A stretch of 64,000 nt of DNA, from positions 1,234,284 through 1,298,283 of the forward strand of contig ML661796.1 of the NCBI GenBank assembly GCA_007570785.1, written 5' to 3'. The stretch comes from Antilocapra americana (lineage: Eukaryota > Chordata > Mammalia > Artiodactyla > Antilocapridae). Position 1 is the stretch's first letter. Each line of letters begins with the position of its first letter. This document shows, in pieces, positions 46,270 to 58,319 of this stretch. The notes beneath the pieces are model-generated. The model had not been told where the DNA came from. It saw nothing but the letters and a program-made list of their open reading frames with translations, and made no database searches. Made by a program: the position numbers and the translations under genes.

Positions 46270-48660
46270 GAGGCCCAGTTGGGGGGGCGGGGGGAGCGGG
46301 GGAGGCGGGGAGGGCTGAGGGCTTTCCCCCTCGTTTTAGAGTCAGCCTGAGAATCTGGGCATCACTGAGGAGACCTCTGGGAAGGGACCCGGGCGAGCAG
46401 AGAGTTCCCTTCCAACAGGAGAGATCTAGCTGGCGGAGCCAGGGTGTTGAGGAAGAATTCAGGGAACGTGGGCACCCCTCTCTCTCAGATGGACCCAGGG
46501 CCCTTCGAACAAATAAGCACTTTGGGGAATGTTCAAAAGAAACTGGCAGGTAGTAGGAAGAGGTGCGCCTGGGCGCTGGAGAGGGGTGGGTCGCAGTCCC
46601 CTGGAAATAGAACGGGAGCACCGAGGGCGCCTGTAATTGGAGACTAGGGCGGGTCGGCGTCAGTGTGAGAGCGAACGAGAGACAGAGGCCGAATGGACTC
46701 ACACTGGACTATTTAGAAAGGTAGACTTTGGTCTGTTCCACAAATGCATACAATCTCACACAGTTTTCACTTATTCATCCGCTGAGACCTTAGCCAAACC
46801 TCACTCTCCTGGTTCAAGTTCGAAGTGGAACTGGAAACAAAAGCAGGCAACGATTCCGGCGAGGCCGGAAAGGAGGACCACAAAGCCTCCTCCCGCGTCT
46901 CCCCTCCCTGAGCCAGAAAGCCAATGTGAAGATCAAAAGCTTCCACATCACCCCGGCGGGGCGCGCCCCCAGCCCTGACAGAGGCTGACTAAATGCCGGG
47001 GGGTCGGGGCGGGGGGTGAACCTCTGGGACTCTGGAGCTGGGCGGCTCCTGCTAACCCTTCCTGGCATCCTGGGAAGGCGCGGGTGGTGGCCCTTGCCCT
47101 CGTGAGTTCTCGGCAGTGGTTTGTCTTTTCGGGGCCACCCGCGCCTGCCCCGCGGCTCCGTGGTCGATTGGGGAGTAAGCGTCCCAACTGGAGACTGTAG
47201 GCTCTGCCCAGTCCGAGGCCACCAATTCGGTCCTACCGGTGGGCGTCCCTAGATGAGCCCCTCTTTCAGAGCTGGGGTTGTCCGAGAGCTGCTGGGGCCC
47301 GAGTGGAATGGTGGCCCCTCTGGGGTGGGAGCGGCCTTTCCAAGGAGGCTGAGGAAGTTCCCGGACACTCTGGATGTGATGGTGCAGGGAGCGGGGATAG
47401 AGAGGAGAAACCCGAGGCTTGCTGGGAATCAATGTCCTACGCTAAACCCGGGCAAAGCCAGTGACCTCTTTCGTGGGGGCGGCAGACCGTGTCTCCCTCG
47501 CCCCACACTCTCGGGCCCCACATTCTTCAGGGGGAGGCACATCAACAGGGCCCCAGGACTCCTCGCAATCGAGGTGCAGCGCCAGGCAGCGCTGGGTCTT
47601 GCTTTCCGGGGCCAGACCGTCCAGGAGGCTGGCTACTGAGCCTCGCCGATCCAGGCCCACGGCTGCCGGGTGGAAGCTGTAGCGCGGCCATGAGAAGCTG
47701 GGTGCCCAGCATTGACCTGACTTGACGTCGGGACAGCCCCGCGCAGTGACCGCCACGTGAGGAAGCCCAGGCCATGCACAATGCGCCGGCGCCTCGTTAG
47801 GGCCGGGCGGGCGCTCAGGGAGCCAGGCCTGCACTGTCCGCGGCCTCATCATTCATTTCCCTGGACGTGCTGGTAAAAATGCATCAAAACAGGCTGCGGA
47901 GCGCGGTATAAAAGCACAGCGGGATGAGCTGCTTTCCAAAAAGGATCTCGGTGATTGGACCGGGCTCGGTGTGATTGACAAGAGCTTAGTTTGGTAAAGG
48001 GAAGACACGCAAGCTTTCACAGCGGGATCCCTTTTCTAAAATATATCACACTAGCCTTTGAAAAGCGCCGCACACTATAAGGAAATAGCGTTTCACGGCT
48101 CGCTTTATGGTGCGATGACATTTCTTTAAAACACAGCGAAGATCAAAAAAGGCAGAGAGAGAAATAAAATGTGTTGCAAACACAATGTTTTAATTAGTTT
48201 ATTCTGCGCGTTGCTTTTATCAGACGTATACATTGCGGGTTCCCCTTTAATTAAACAGCCTCTCTCGAGCGGCGGCAGGCATGGAAAGGGGGCGAGGCGC
48301 TGCGCCCCTTGGTTCCCTGTAGGAAAAACGAAAGGGCTGGCCGGCCCCAGAACCAGGCTCGCAGGCCGTAGTGCCCTCTGGGCCGGGGGATCTGGCGGCT
48401 GAGGCTTTGGGGTTTCAGGAAGCGGCGGGACCTGAGCGCCCCACGGAGGCAGAGAGGATGGAAGAGAAGGAGAGGAGAGGAAGGGGAGGAGGCGGTTTCC
48501 CTCTCCGGGGAACAGAATGGAACGAAGGCCGTCCAAGTAGCTCGGGCCCTGTGCCAATCTCCTCCCCCTCCCCCAGCGTCTCCCCACACCATTATCTCCC
48601 GCCCCCACTAGGGGCCGAAGTCCCCCCTCCCTAGGCCCTCTCGGGTCTCCAGGTTGGGCG
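46270..48660. promoter_or_regulatory. CpG-rich, repeat-free block about 13-15 kb upstream of ZIC3
   Basis: The block is GC-rich with many CpG, and no interspersed repeat is seen. It contains a more AT-rich core at 47830-48260 that has a TATA box (separate entry). Many open frames overlap here on both strands, as expected for GC-rich DNA, and none shows a known domain. It may be a distal CpG island with a promoter for an unannotated transcript; this is inference. Confidence 0.4.
47830..48260 (+). promoter_or_regulatory. Candidate promoter or conserved enhancer with TATA box and homeodomain-type sites
   Basis: TATAAAAG at 47907-47914 has good GC-rich flanks. An inverse CCAAT (attgg) lies at about 47953. 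Further on is AT-rich sequence with atatatcaca, tttaattagtttatt (about 48188-48202) and ccctttaattaaac (about 48244-48257). The density of such sites in otherwise GC-rich DNA resembles deeply conserved enhancers near developmental genes. No alignment or expression data are available. Confidence 0.4.
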
Positions 48661-48890
48661 GGTGTAGTGGGGAGCGAGAGGCACCAGGAGAAGCACTGGG
48701 GTCTCGGCCCACTCCGGGCATTCAGGCTCCAACTTCCAGCTACTCCGCCCTCCTTGGGTCCCAAAGTAGCGGATCCCCAGTCCTGACCAACAGGAAGAAG
48801 GGAATTCGCCAGCATCCTGCTCAGGCGCTGTTATAAGTGGTGCCTCTAGAAAGGCGAGGGAGAAGCCAACGATAGAATGTGTTGTGAGCC
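48661..48890. other. Unique sequence, no gene recognised
   Basis: Moderately GC-rich sequence between the CpG block and the microsatellite. I see no feature. Confidence 0.4.
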
Positions 48891-48904
48891 TAAGCAAGGG
48901 ATGT

Positions 48905-48962
<58 letters not shown>

Positions 48963-48972
48963 NNNNNNNNNN

Positions 48973-49021
<49 letters not shown>

Positions 49022-49146
49022 TGCTTACTTCTTGGGAAGCTAAGCAAGGCATGTTCTTACACACAAACACACACAATAAGCAAGGCATGTTCTTACACAC
49101 ATGCTAAACAAGGCATGTTCTTACAAATACACACTAAGCAAGGCAT

Positions 49147-49204
<58 letters not shown>

Positions 49205-49215
49205 CCGACACCCCT
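48891..49215. repeat. Compound (CA)n/(TC)n microsatellite with a short-unit repeat and a gap
   Basis: Five copies of a unit close to 'taagcaaggcatgttctta' start at 48891, 49041, 49077, 49105 and 49135. They are mixed with (CA)n runs (48911-48962 and 48973-49019), a (TC)n run (about 49150-49182) and a final (AC)n run. Ten N at 48963-48972 interrupt the longest CA run. Confidence 0.9.
48963..48972. other. Assembly gap (10 N) in a CA repeat
   Basis: Ten N are flanked on both sides by (CA)n, so the true array length is unknown. Confidence 0.98.
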
Positions 49216-51513
49216 GCTTACTTCTTTGGAAGCTCTGCAGACTTGAGCTCTACCTTCTTCCTCAGCCCACCCCTTGAGCCGAACACAGAGCAGGCCCCAT
49301 GCAGCACTTTCAACAGTATTTGCAGCTCTGGCTGTGAGGCAGTCATGGTAGGCATGTTGGTAGCCTTACATTCAGAGGGCATTGTTTGTTCATTCTCTCT
49401 GGAGACCAGAAAACTCAAAATATACACCTGTGGAGTGGGAGGGGGTAGTAGAGCTGTGCATCTGGCCCTCTAGACAGACCCCAAACACAACCCTTTAAGT
49501 TGATGGACTGGTCATAAGACCTCCTCTCCTGACCAGAGTTGTTCCTTCTACTGAAACTAGGAAAGTTTTCATCCCAGCTGCAGGGACTGGGGTAAGGAGA
49601 GCCACCACAGGGCTGGGATGCCTCCTTTCCACTTTGGCTTAGAGGAAAACTTCCTTCTCACCTCTTCCCACTCAAGGAAATGAGACAGAAGCCAGGATAG
49701 ATGACTGAATACCTCTGTAGCCTGCTTGCCTATTCAAGAAGGTATTTAGTGTTGCCTCTCTTTGGGAAAGGGGAAGATTTGGTACTTCTCCCACCAAATT
49801 TATTTTTCAGTATTGGAGTTTGAATATTTGGATTTGTGTAACTATCTGAAATTCATGATCTTCAATAGGAAGAACTCCTTTTAAAATCACATACATTCTC
49901 TCCAAGTACTAGCACACATAAGCAGTATATGATGTTTGGATGGAAATGTAGAAACAACTGCAAAGACCATTTATAATAATCAAAATAATTAATATGTGGT
50001 TTCTATGAATCAGAAAATTTGATATTACATAGCATATGCACAATATACTCTCTCTACTGTATTATCCTCTGAAGGTTCTTTCTTTCATTAAATTACTTGT
50101 GATGGGTCTACATTATAAAAATAATCAACAAAAATTAACTGACATGTGTAATGATAAAGTAGTGACAAGCCCACTTTCAGAGCCATCTGCCTCCCCATTT
50201 TTTTGAGCCTTATACTCAAAATAATGATGTGAACCTACTACAGCTGTTGAACAAAATAGCTCAAGAAATGAAGCTTATGTATGGAACTGTGCTATAAAGC
50301 ACTTTCCTATAGCTAGTCTCCTCTCTCTCTCTCTCTGTCTCCTTTGATCTCTCTTTCACAGAGTTATGGAATTGCAAAATTAATAATAATAAAAACAAGC
50401 CTCCATTTGTTACAAAGTGGTCTTTAAAATTGTTTTAAAGGTGCCAGAATGGTAAACAATATTAAACTAAGAAGCCTCTGTTCTTTAAGGCTTTATATTG
50501 CAGAACAGGACAAAAGAAGAATACAATGGAGGAAACCACTCCCCAAATTAAACTAATAAACTCAAAGCTGATTTCATTATTTTTTCTCAAAAAAAGATAA
50601 ACGCTTCTATAAAAGTTTCATTTGGGTATTCATCCCAGCAAACTCCAGTAATGTATCTGAGTTGGAAAAGACATAACCAAATATATTTTTTATGTTTAAA
50701 AAAATAATAAAGAAGCACTAATAGTTACCCCAAACTTTCAAGCAATCAATATAGTAGTCATAATATACCTATTCTAAAACTTCAAATACCAGCAATTGTT
50801 TTTAGAGTATTAAAATGTTTTGCTGGTCCATGTGCAAGACAGTCACAATGCAGTATCATAGTCATAATGCAATATCATTTACTCTTATCTCCGCCACAAC
50901 ACCTAAGACAATGTCTTGCATATAGCAGGAAATATGTAACTATATTTTGAATATGAAGTTAAACCAGCTAATGTACTACACGTGTGAATTTTTTTAAAAG
51001 TTTTCTAAGGAAAAAAAATGTTAAGTTTCAAACCACTCTGTAATTTGAACTTCATCCACTTGCCCCCATCTCTTTGCCTTCTACAACTTCAGCAAGATGT
51101 CCCTCGACCCTGAACCAAACTGAACAATCCCTGAACAGCTCAGTTTCTTATAATTGTTTAGAACCTGAGAGCCATAAGGCTCCCCTCATCAGTCGTGGGG
51201 AGTCCACCAAGGGCAGCAGGGGGAAGCAAAGAAATTATTCCTGAGGAAACATTCCAAGTGAGAAGAAATACCTCCCCATCCACAGCCACTCCTTGTCTCT
51301 TCTGGAAGGAGGTCAGGACTGGACTGTGTAAGATGGAGAGATGTGGGATTCAAATAGCTCTGTTATTCAAGTAGCTCCATCCTTCACTGTCTTCCTGTGG
51401 AAATTTTGTTCTGTGACAACTAAGTGTAGCTCTTTAGTTGCATAGGATAAATGGGAGCAAACCCCAAAGCAAACAACTTCCTGATCAGACACTCTTGATT
51501 TCTTCCAGCTCAG
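49216..51513. other. AT-rich unique stretch, no gene recognised
   Basis: The part from 49800 to 51050 is strongly AT-rich with almost no open frame. A weak L2-like patch may lie at 50880-50940 (tatctccgccacaacac, acaatgtcttgcatat). No SINE or young LINE is present. Confidence 0.45.
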
Positions 51514-51885
51514 TGGTTCCCTCATTAGAATCACCTGGGGAGCTTCAAAACACAGTACTATGGTGCATGCCTGCGAAGTCACTTCAGTTGTGTTCAACTC
51601 TTTTCGAACTATGGACTGTAGCCCTCTCGGCTCCTGTGTCTATGGGAATTCTCCAGACAAGAATACTAGGGTGGGTTGCCACGCCCTTCTCCAGGGGATC
51701 TTCCCCTTCAGGGATGAACCGCATCTCTTACCTCCGAAGGCAGGTTCTTACCAGTAGCCCCACCTAAGAAGCCCAGTAAGCCCAGTAAGTACACCTCCCT
51801 AAACTGAGTCAGAAGTTCTGGGGTGGTCTGGGCACCTGAGTATTTCAAAGATCCCCAGCAGATTCCAATGTGGAGCCACGGTTTC
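51514..51885. mobile_element. MER5A DNA-transposon remnant, interrupted
   Basis: The left half (51514-51556: cagtggttccc, aatcacctggggagctt) and right half (about 51780-51885: gtctgggcacctgagtattt, gattccaatgtggagcc) together make the MER5A palindrome-like element of the hAT-Charlie group. The Bov-tA at 51560-51778 lies between them. Confidence 0.7.
51560..51778 (-). mobile_element. Bov-tA SINE inside MER5A
   Basis: This is a Bov-tA in reverse orientation (starting 'gaagtcacttcagttgtg') with several internal deletions in its tRNA-like head. It sits between the two halves of a MER5A element. Confidence 0.85.
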
Positions 51886-52719
51886 CAATCCTGCAAATCC
51901 TGGCTCCACTCTTGTTTCTCGGGCAGAGGGCAGGCAACTCCTCCCTCTTCCAAATTTAAGGCAATATGATGTCTGCAAAAACAACTAGAACCTGCAATAT
52001 ACCTCTTAGAGAGCCACAAAAGTGACAGATCAGGCTGGAGTTGCAGCTTTTGGGTGCATAAACTAAAGAGGTCCTGTGCCCTCCTAGCGGGCATATTAGA
52101 AACTGAGAGGGGAGTCTGGTGTGAGCTAATACTCTCAGTGCTCACAGGCTATATAAACCATCCAGAAGGCAAGTTTGTATCAAAAGGCAGAGCAGGCTTC
52201 AGACACTCTTAGAGGGAGAAGTCAGAAATATGAATTACTGAGCTTTTTGTAAAGTGGGAAAAGGGTATTTAGGTGTTGAGGGGTAGAGGGGGGCTTCTAG
52301 AATGTTCTCGAGGCCACTTAACTGAGGACAGATTAAGCCTGTGGAACCAGTAGTGAGAAAAAGAATGTTCTAGCCATGTTTATTCTGCTTCACTTTATAC
52401 ACAGATCGATAAGAACCTCTATCAAGAAGTATGGATGGGGTGGGGTGGGAAAACAGGGAAGAGGGCAAGGCTCAGTGGACTCTGGGGGCTAGGTCGATCT
52501 GGAACTTGGACCCTGGGGAGGGAGCCTCCGGTGCACATAGGCAGAGGAAATTAGGAAAAGATGAGCCAGTGGACCGAGGCCTCCAGTCCAGCTGGGATGA
52601 TGAGAGATCAGTGCAGGGCACCTGTGCCTCAGGGTCATTCCGTAACATGGCACTACATCTGGGGCCCCAGTGGTCAGTAGTACACAGGGTTTCCCTCGAG
52701 GGGTTAAGGACCTGTTCTG
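51886..52719. other. No gene or repeat recognised
   Basis: Unique sequence with short open frames on both strands and no family resemblance that I can see. Confidence 0.45.
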
Positions 52720-52932
52720 AACTTCCCTGGTGGCTCAGATGGCAAAGCAATGCCTACAATGTGGGAGACCTGGATTCAATCCCTGGGTCAGGAAGTTCTC
52801 CTGGAGAAGGCAATGGCAATCCACTCTAGTACTCTTGCCTGGAAAATCCCATGGAAGGAGGAGCCTGGTAGGCTACAGTCCATGGGGTTTGCAAAGAGTC
52901 GAACTTGACTGAGTGATTTCACTTTCACTTTT
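52720..52932 (+). mobile_element. Bov-tA SINE
   Basis: Head 'cttccctggtggctcagatg' and Bov-A body ending in 'gatttcactttcact', full length, + orientation. Confidence 0.9.
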
Positions 52933-52999
52933 CTGAGAGGGGAGGCAGGAGCCCCTGGGGGCACAGTTTGGGAGCAGCAGCCATGGAAGGTTCTAGTCC

Positions 53000-53090
53000 C
53001 AGTGTCAGGCTCTCCCCTCCTCCCCACCCCTCCTCCTCCTCCCCACCCCCTTCCTTACCCACCTCCCTCCCCCTCCCACCTTCTAAGAGC
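53000..53090. repeat. Polypyrimidine tract
   Basis: About 90 bases are almost all C and T on the + strand, with repeated 'cctcctcccca' words. Mirror-like purine/pyrimidine tracts of this kind can form triplex structures. Confidence 0.7.
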
Positions 53091-53398
53091 TGAGGGTTTC
53101 TCTAGGAAGGGCCAGGATGGGGCTCATTTTAAATACAAAATCCCTGCACAGAGCCTCACTAAGATGTCTCCTGGCCCAGTTAAAGAGAAATGGCACCCTA
53201 ACTGAACTGGGAATGTTACTCCAGCCTTTCTTGGGCTTGCTAGGGTCAGGAGGTTCCTAAGCTGATTTTCCACAAATGGCACCTGTGGAAAAGCCTAGGT
53301 GCAGGGAAGTCCTTCTTACTCCTCTCTGCTAGGCACATGATACCTGGTCAGGCCATGGCTCAGGCTTGAGACAGTTTAGGTCATCTAGGCCCATCTAG

Positions 53399-53593
53399 AG
53401 GGCTTCCCTCATAGCTCAGTTGGTAAAGAATCTGCCTGCAATGCAGGAGACCTGGGTTGGATTCCTGGGCTGGGAAGATCCTCTAGAGAAGGGAACAGCT
53501 ACCCACTCCAGTATTCTGGCCTGGAGAATTCCACGGACTGTATAGTCCATGGGGTCACAAAGAGTTGGATATGACTGAGCTACTTTCACTTTC
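53399..53593 (+). mobile_element. Bov-tA SINE
   Basis: A tRNA-like head (gggcttccctcatagctcag) is followed by a Bov-A body and a cactttcact tail. The perfect 12-base duplication aggcccatctag lies at 53387-53398 and 53594-53605. Confidence 0.92.
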
Positions 53594-53605
53594 AGGCCCA
53601 TCTAG

Positions 53606-54679
53606 GTCAGACGCCTGAATCATAGTATTACCAGATAAGATATAGGTCGTTCAGTTAAATTCAAATTTCTGACAAAAAAACTATTAATTTTTTAGTGTAA
53701 ATATCTCCCATGCAGTATTTGGGACATACTTATACTTTTTAAAAAAATCACTGTTTATTTGAAATTCAGGGTTAACTGAGTGTCCCAGATTTCTCTGCTA
53801 GACCTAGTAGCCCGACCAGAGTGCAGTGACTACTTGTGTCTGGAAGAACTGTTGACTCTGCCAGCCTGTGCCAGGTTCAAAAACTGAAGTGTAATCTACC
53901 AAAACTGAATCTGAGAGGACAAAGGTTAAAAGGGCAGGGAGGACTGCAACTTAAAGAGAAATTTCTGATAGGGTTAGAGTCTGGGAGAAAAGGAGGGGAG
54001 AGGCATACTTAAGAAGACAAGGTTGTGGGAGCATCCTGGAATCTTTATATTAACCTATAATTTAAAGGAGAGCATTCAAGGAAGTGGGGCTAAAATCCTT
54101 GCCCAAGTATAGTGGCTGAGGACATATGTCCATGGGAGAACTGGAAGAAGTGTTTCTGGGAGAGAAAAAGGCGAGGGATGAAGTTCAGGCCCTGGCTGAG
54201 GAGGGGCAGTTGATTTGTCCCCTGGGGCCTGGGGAACTGGCCTCATTTCCCTCGGGCTTCCTGAAGGCAGGCAGCTCAAGGAATGGCCTTAGCCCAGACT
54301 CACATGCCTCAGTGGGTTTGACGGCTACAGTTGCCCCTCAGGGTTCAGTCATGCGGAAAGGGTCAATAAACTATGTATCTCTAGCCAAAGAATAAAGACA
54401 ATAAAACCACCCTCAGGGTCACAGGTCACACGTCACAGATTGAGATATTCACTTTCTTCTTTCCTCTCTTCTTGTCTCCTCTTTCTCCCCCCTGGTATGT
54501 TCTTCTTTGTTACTTTTCGCCTTTCTCCAAAACCAAAGTTATACCTGGAAATAATTGAGTTATGAGGCTGAAAAAAAAATCGTGTCATGCAAAATGAAGC
54601 TTGAAAAGTAGGAGAGTGATGGTGGATAAAACCCACCGGTTAAGAATACTTAGCTTCTGTGCTGGTGACCTCCAACCTT
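53606..54679. other. No gene or repeat recognised
   Basis: Mixed unique sequence. A frame of 89 codons at 54126-54395 has no recognisable domain and is probably chance. Confidence 0.4.
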
Positions 54680-55210
54680 TAGTCTAGGGGAAAGCAAACA
54701 TTTTCTGTAAAGCATCATATAGAAACAACTTTAGCTTTGCAAGCCACACTGGGTCTCTGTAGCTTAATCTCCCCACTCTCTTTCCTCTCCTCTTCTTTTT
54801 TCTACTTCTAACCCTCTAAAGCGGAGAAGGCAATGGCACCCCACTCCAGTACTCTTGCCTGGAAAATCCCATGGACAGAAGAGCCTGGTAGGCTGCAGTC
54901 CATGGGGTCCCTAAGAGTCGGACACGACTGAGCAACTTCCCTTTCACTTTTCACTTTCATGCATTGGAGAAGGAAATGGCAACCCATTCCAGTGTTCTTG
55001 CCTGGAGAATCCCAGGGACGGCAAAGCATGGTGGGCTGCTGTCTATGGGGTCACACAGAGTCAGACATGACTGAAGCAACTCAGCAGCAGCAGCAGCAGC
55101 AGCAGAAGCAGAAGCAGCAGCAACCCTCTAAAGATTAAAAAAAATAATTCTTGGCTACTGGGGCCATATAAATACAACAGGCCAGATTTGGCTTGCAAGT
55201 TGCCAAACTA
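54680..55210 (-). mobile_element. Old interspersed repeat split by the Bov-A2 SINE
   Basis: The left part (about 54680-54780: ctgtaaag, gctttgcaagcc, ggtctctgt) and right part (about 55140-55210: ggccagatttggcttgca, ttgccaaact) match the two ends of a well-known old mammalian repeat, probably a non-autonomous DNA transposon. I do not name the family. Confidence 0.45.
54822..55131 (+). mobile_element. Bov-A2 SINE (dimeric) with CAG-rich tail
   Basis: Two Bov-A units follow one another (about 54822-54958 and 54963-55090), then a (CAG)n/(GAAGCA) tail. A perfect 12-base target-site duplication, aaccctctaaag, flanks it at 54810-54821 and 55132-55143. It interrupts an older repeat (54680-55210). 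Confidence 0.9.
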
Positions 55211-56759
55211 CATTCAAGTTAGAAGTTAGTCTAATTCACCCCTACTCTGTCTTGCTTGGGGGTGGGTGAAGAAAAGGGGGGAAAGGGAGGCCCCCATGTT
55301 TTACTATCAAAGCCCTTTCCTCCTATCCCTTCACTAGAAAAGGACTAGATGAATGACTCCAAATCATGCAAAAATCACAAGCAAGTTGATTTTACCAAAT
55401 GCCATTCCTGAACTATATAAAACTTCTTGGGAATTGAGTAAGCCAGGACAGCATTTTTTTAGGTGGCAGGAATTCTCACTCTCAATTTTGGCAAAAGGGA
55501 AGATAATTGAGGTAATGCAGCATCTGTTCCCCAGGGAGAAGGGGAGGAGGAAGAGAGGATGGCGGACTAGGCCTGAACTAGGGAAATGGAGCTAGGAAGA
55601 TGGGGGCCCCACACCTAGTCACCAAGGATAAGAGTCAGTGCCAGAAACCATAATGTGGTCCTGAGGTACCCTTCCTGTTACCTTGGGTACAGGACCCTGT
55701 CTCAAAACAGGGACACGAATAAGTAAATACCCCCAGGAGAGTCAAGGCTTCTCTTCACTTGTTTTGGAGCTGAAGTCATTTACCAAAACTAACAGAGCAT
55801 TTAGCACCTAGAAGGTACTTGGGGCCCTGCATAAATGAGAGCTGTAGAATGTCAGGCAAGCTTTGTACCCTCCAATCCATTCTTCTTCCTCCATCTCTTC
55901 AGCTTACTGGGGAAGGACTTGGAATCATAAATCAAATGCATCATTGTGTATTTCTACCCCTGCCTGGGTCTCCCTCTCCCTTTGCCTCAGTGCTTCCCAC
56001 CTACAAATGGTTCTGATCCCTTTGGGGAAGGGGAAGTCTTCTTCCAGTGTGACTTGTCCTTCTGGTACCCAGAGCCAGAGTGTACTTCAGAGCCTGGGCA
56101 GTAAAGGTACTCACTGGCTGCATGACCTGGTGGGCCAGGACCATGACTCACCATGAGCTTCACACTCAGACTTAGCTGGTGACAGAGCACTGCCCACTGC
56201 CTAGGCTTTCACTATATTTCCTGTATTTTCAGGGCTCTCTTCATAATCTCAAACTAAGTTCTGATACCTCTAGCTCAACTTCCTGCCTTCCTCTAAGTTC
56301 AATCCTATTTACTTCAGCCTGTGTCTCTGAAGTTCAAATATCTGTCGTTTATCTATCTCCACAGCCATGATTGACAAGTACAATGAATGAAAATGTCTCA
56401 TTCCTGTCTGGTTTGCCTTTCATTACATTGGGCAGCGATATGCTGTGGACCTCAGAGGACAAAGACAAAACGGATATTTAAAAGGGTTGGTTAGCAATAT
56501 CTACTTGTTCATTCTACATTGAATTTTAAAGGTATTTAGGACTTAAAATTTTTTGTGAAATGATGAGAGGGTATTACAAACTCTGCTGTAGCCAATAAAA
56601 TCTGGACCTCAAATAAGCGGTTGCTTAAAGTGCCCACTAGTCCTGGAGCTCCCGAGATCGATAGTTTAGCTTGGCCCCTGAAGCCAATTAAGAGCTTTAT
56701 CTTAGCATAAAAATACAGAGAAGTTAAAAACTCATTCTCTTCCCAGCCTTCTCCCTTCA
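55211..56759. other. No gene or repeat recognised
   Basis: This is ordinary unique sequence downstream of the last SINE. There are purine-rich patches near 55530-55600, and I found no open frame of interest. Confidence 0.5.
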
Positions 56760-57600
56760 TTTTTTTTTTTTTAATTGCGATTTTCAGGTTTTCTTTTAAA
56801 AAGATCTGGGACTCTTTAAAAAGGGCGTGGGATTGATGTAAGGAAAGTGTCCTTTACCAGGGGACACTGGTAAATAATGGTGAGTTTCAAGGACGTGTTT
56901 CAACGAGAAACACTTGGTGCTTCGCTAGAAAGAGGCAAGGGCACGAAATTCAGCGTCTTGGAATAATTCCCTTCCTGGATTCAAAGATTCATTTATTGAA
57001 ATAAATCAGGAAGCATTGGCAGAACGGAAATCCGCTTGCTGGGTTTAAAGGGTCTTTAAAATGTTCCGAGTGTTAGATTGCACGTCTTTTCTAAATACAA
57101 AACAGAAGAAAAGACCGCAGTGTTTCCCTTGGACTTAAAACTGCTACATCTCCGACTTGGGATAATTTCATGTCCGCCACAGAGACTGTTTTAAGAGGAA
57201 ATTCTGTCCCATAGCACAACTGCTGTACATGTTTTGTTTTTTAGCAGGCTGGATCGAAGAGAAAAGTGCTGCAAAGCGAGGCTCTGGGTTCTATGGAGAA
57301 ACCAGTTTGTCCCTACTGTCCGTCTGGACGTTCTATTTCTCTCTTGCTTCTCCAAGATGGATCCTAAAATTCTGGCTCAAAAGCTTTGCTCGTTTGGCAA
57401 TGATCAGTTTCTGATTTTATTTATTGCTTCAGATTTGGGCATGAAAATAAATCTTTTTCCTATTTACTGTTTGAACTCAGTGTGAGGGAAAGGATCCCAT
57501 TATATTTCCTATCCATACAGACATGTGGATATATATTTAGACCAGACCACATACAACTGGGGGACACATAAAAGAGATTTATTGGTTAATTTACGCCGCC
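56760..57600. promoter_or_regulatory. AT-rich, repeat-free block, possible conserved noncoding element
   Basis: No repeat family is recognisable in this stretch. It is AT-rich against GC-richer surroundings and contains many short homeodomain- and forkhead-like words (ataaatca, ttatttattg). Open frames here are short and overlap on both strands, so coding potential is not supported. The regulatory role is inferred only from position and composition. Confidence 0.25.
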
Positions 57601-58319
57601 TAATACACATGTAAACCCCAGTAAGCCACAGCTGCTGAGGGAGCCTCGGTTCTAGTGTAAAATAAGAACCACGACCCCTGGGTTCCAGTCGCCCTGCCCT
57701 GCCCTGCCCAGTGATTCCTTTCTCCACCTGAGAAACGAAGAAACCAGAGCTCTCTTCTGTCTTACCCCAGCCTGTGTGGAGAAAAAAACTTTTCTTCGCT
57801 TCCTTTCGGCCACCACTCCGCTCCTCTCAGACTCAGCTCCCTAAAGCCCCCTGTCCCCCGAAGTTGTTCCCAGGGTCTCCTCCGAAAAGGGAGTTGAGGG
57901 GTAGGGGCTGCAGGTAATCAGGAGAACCTTGCCTATTATTACTGTTGTTGCCTAACAGGAGTGGTTTGCTGGGGGGAGGGCGTCAGTTTTCTTAGGCGGG
58001 AACTTGCTGTATCTGGAGGTATTTCGCTTTCTATCGTGTTCCAAGGGTCAGGGTTCCCTCTCCCCCGCAAAGGAAACCTCCACCCACACCAACCGAAATA
58101 GAATTCGAAATGGTCTGCCTCTGTCCTGCAGCTCACAAAGTCCCCAGCCTCGTCCTTTTGGGGGTATCTGGGGTCCCTGCGCCCCGCCGAGTAATGACAC
58201 CCCCTCAAGAGTCGCACACTGGGGCTGGGCCGGGCTGCCCCAGGAAGGGCTCCATCGCCCGGGGTTCTGGCCTGGCTGAACAGCCTCAGGTCGGCCCCTT
58301 AACAAGCATCCCCCCTCCC
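57601..58319. other. Unique GC-rich sequence, no gene recognised
   Basis: GC content rises along this stretch towards ZIC3. Several short overlapping open frames occur on both strands, none resembling a known protein. I recognise no repeats. Confidence 0.45.

Noticed and set aside
48126..48815. Open frame of 229 codons on the - strand
   Set aside because: It overlaps other long frames on both strands in CpG-rich DNA and has Pro/Gly-rich composition. No homology is recognised.
48891..49150. Regularly spaced 19-base units, array-like
   Set aside because: Not a CRISPR array: the DNA is mammalian, spacers are simple CA/TC sequence, and the spacing is uneven.
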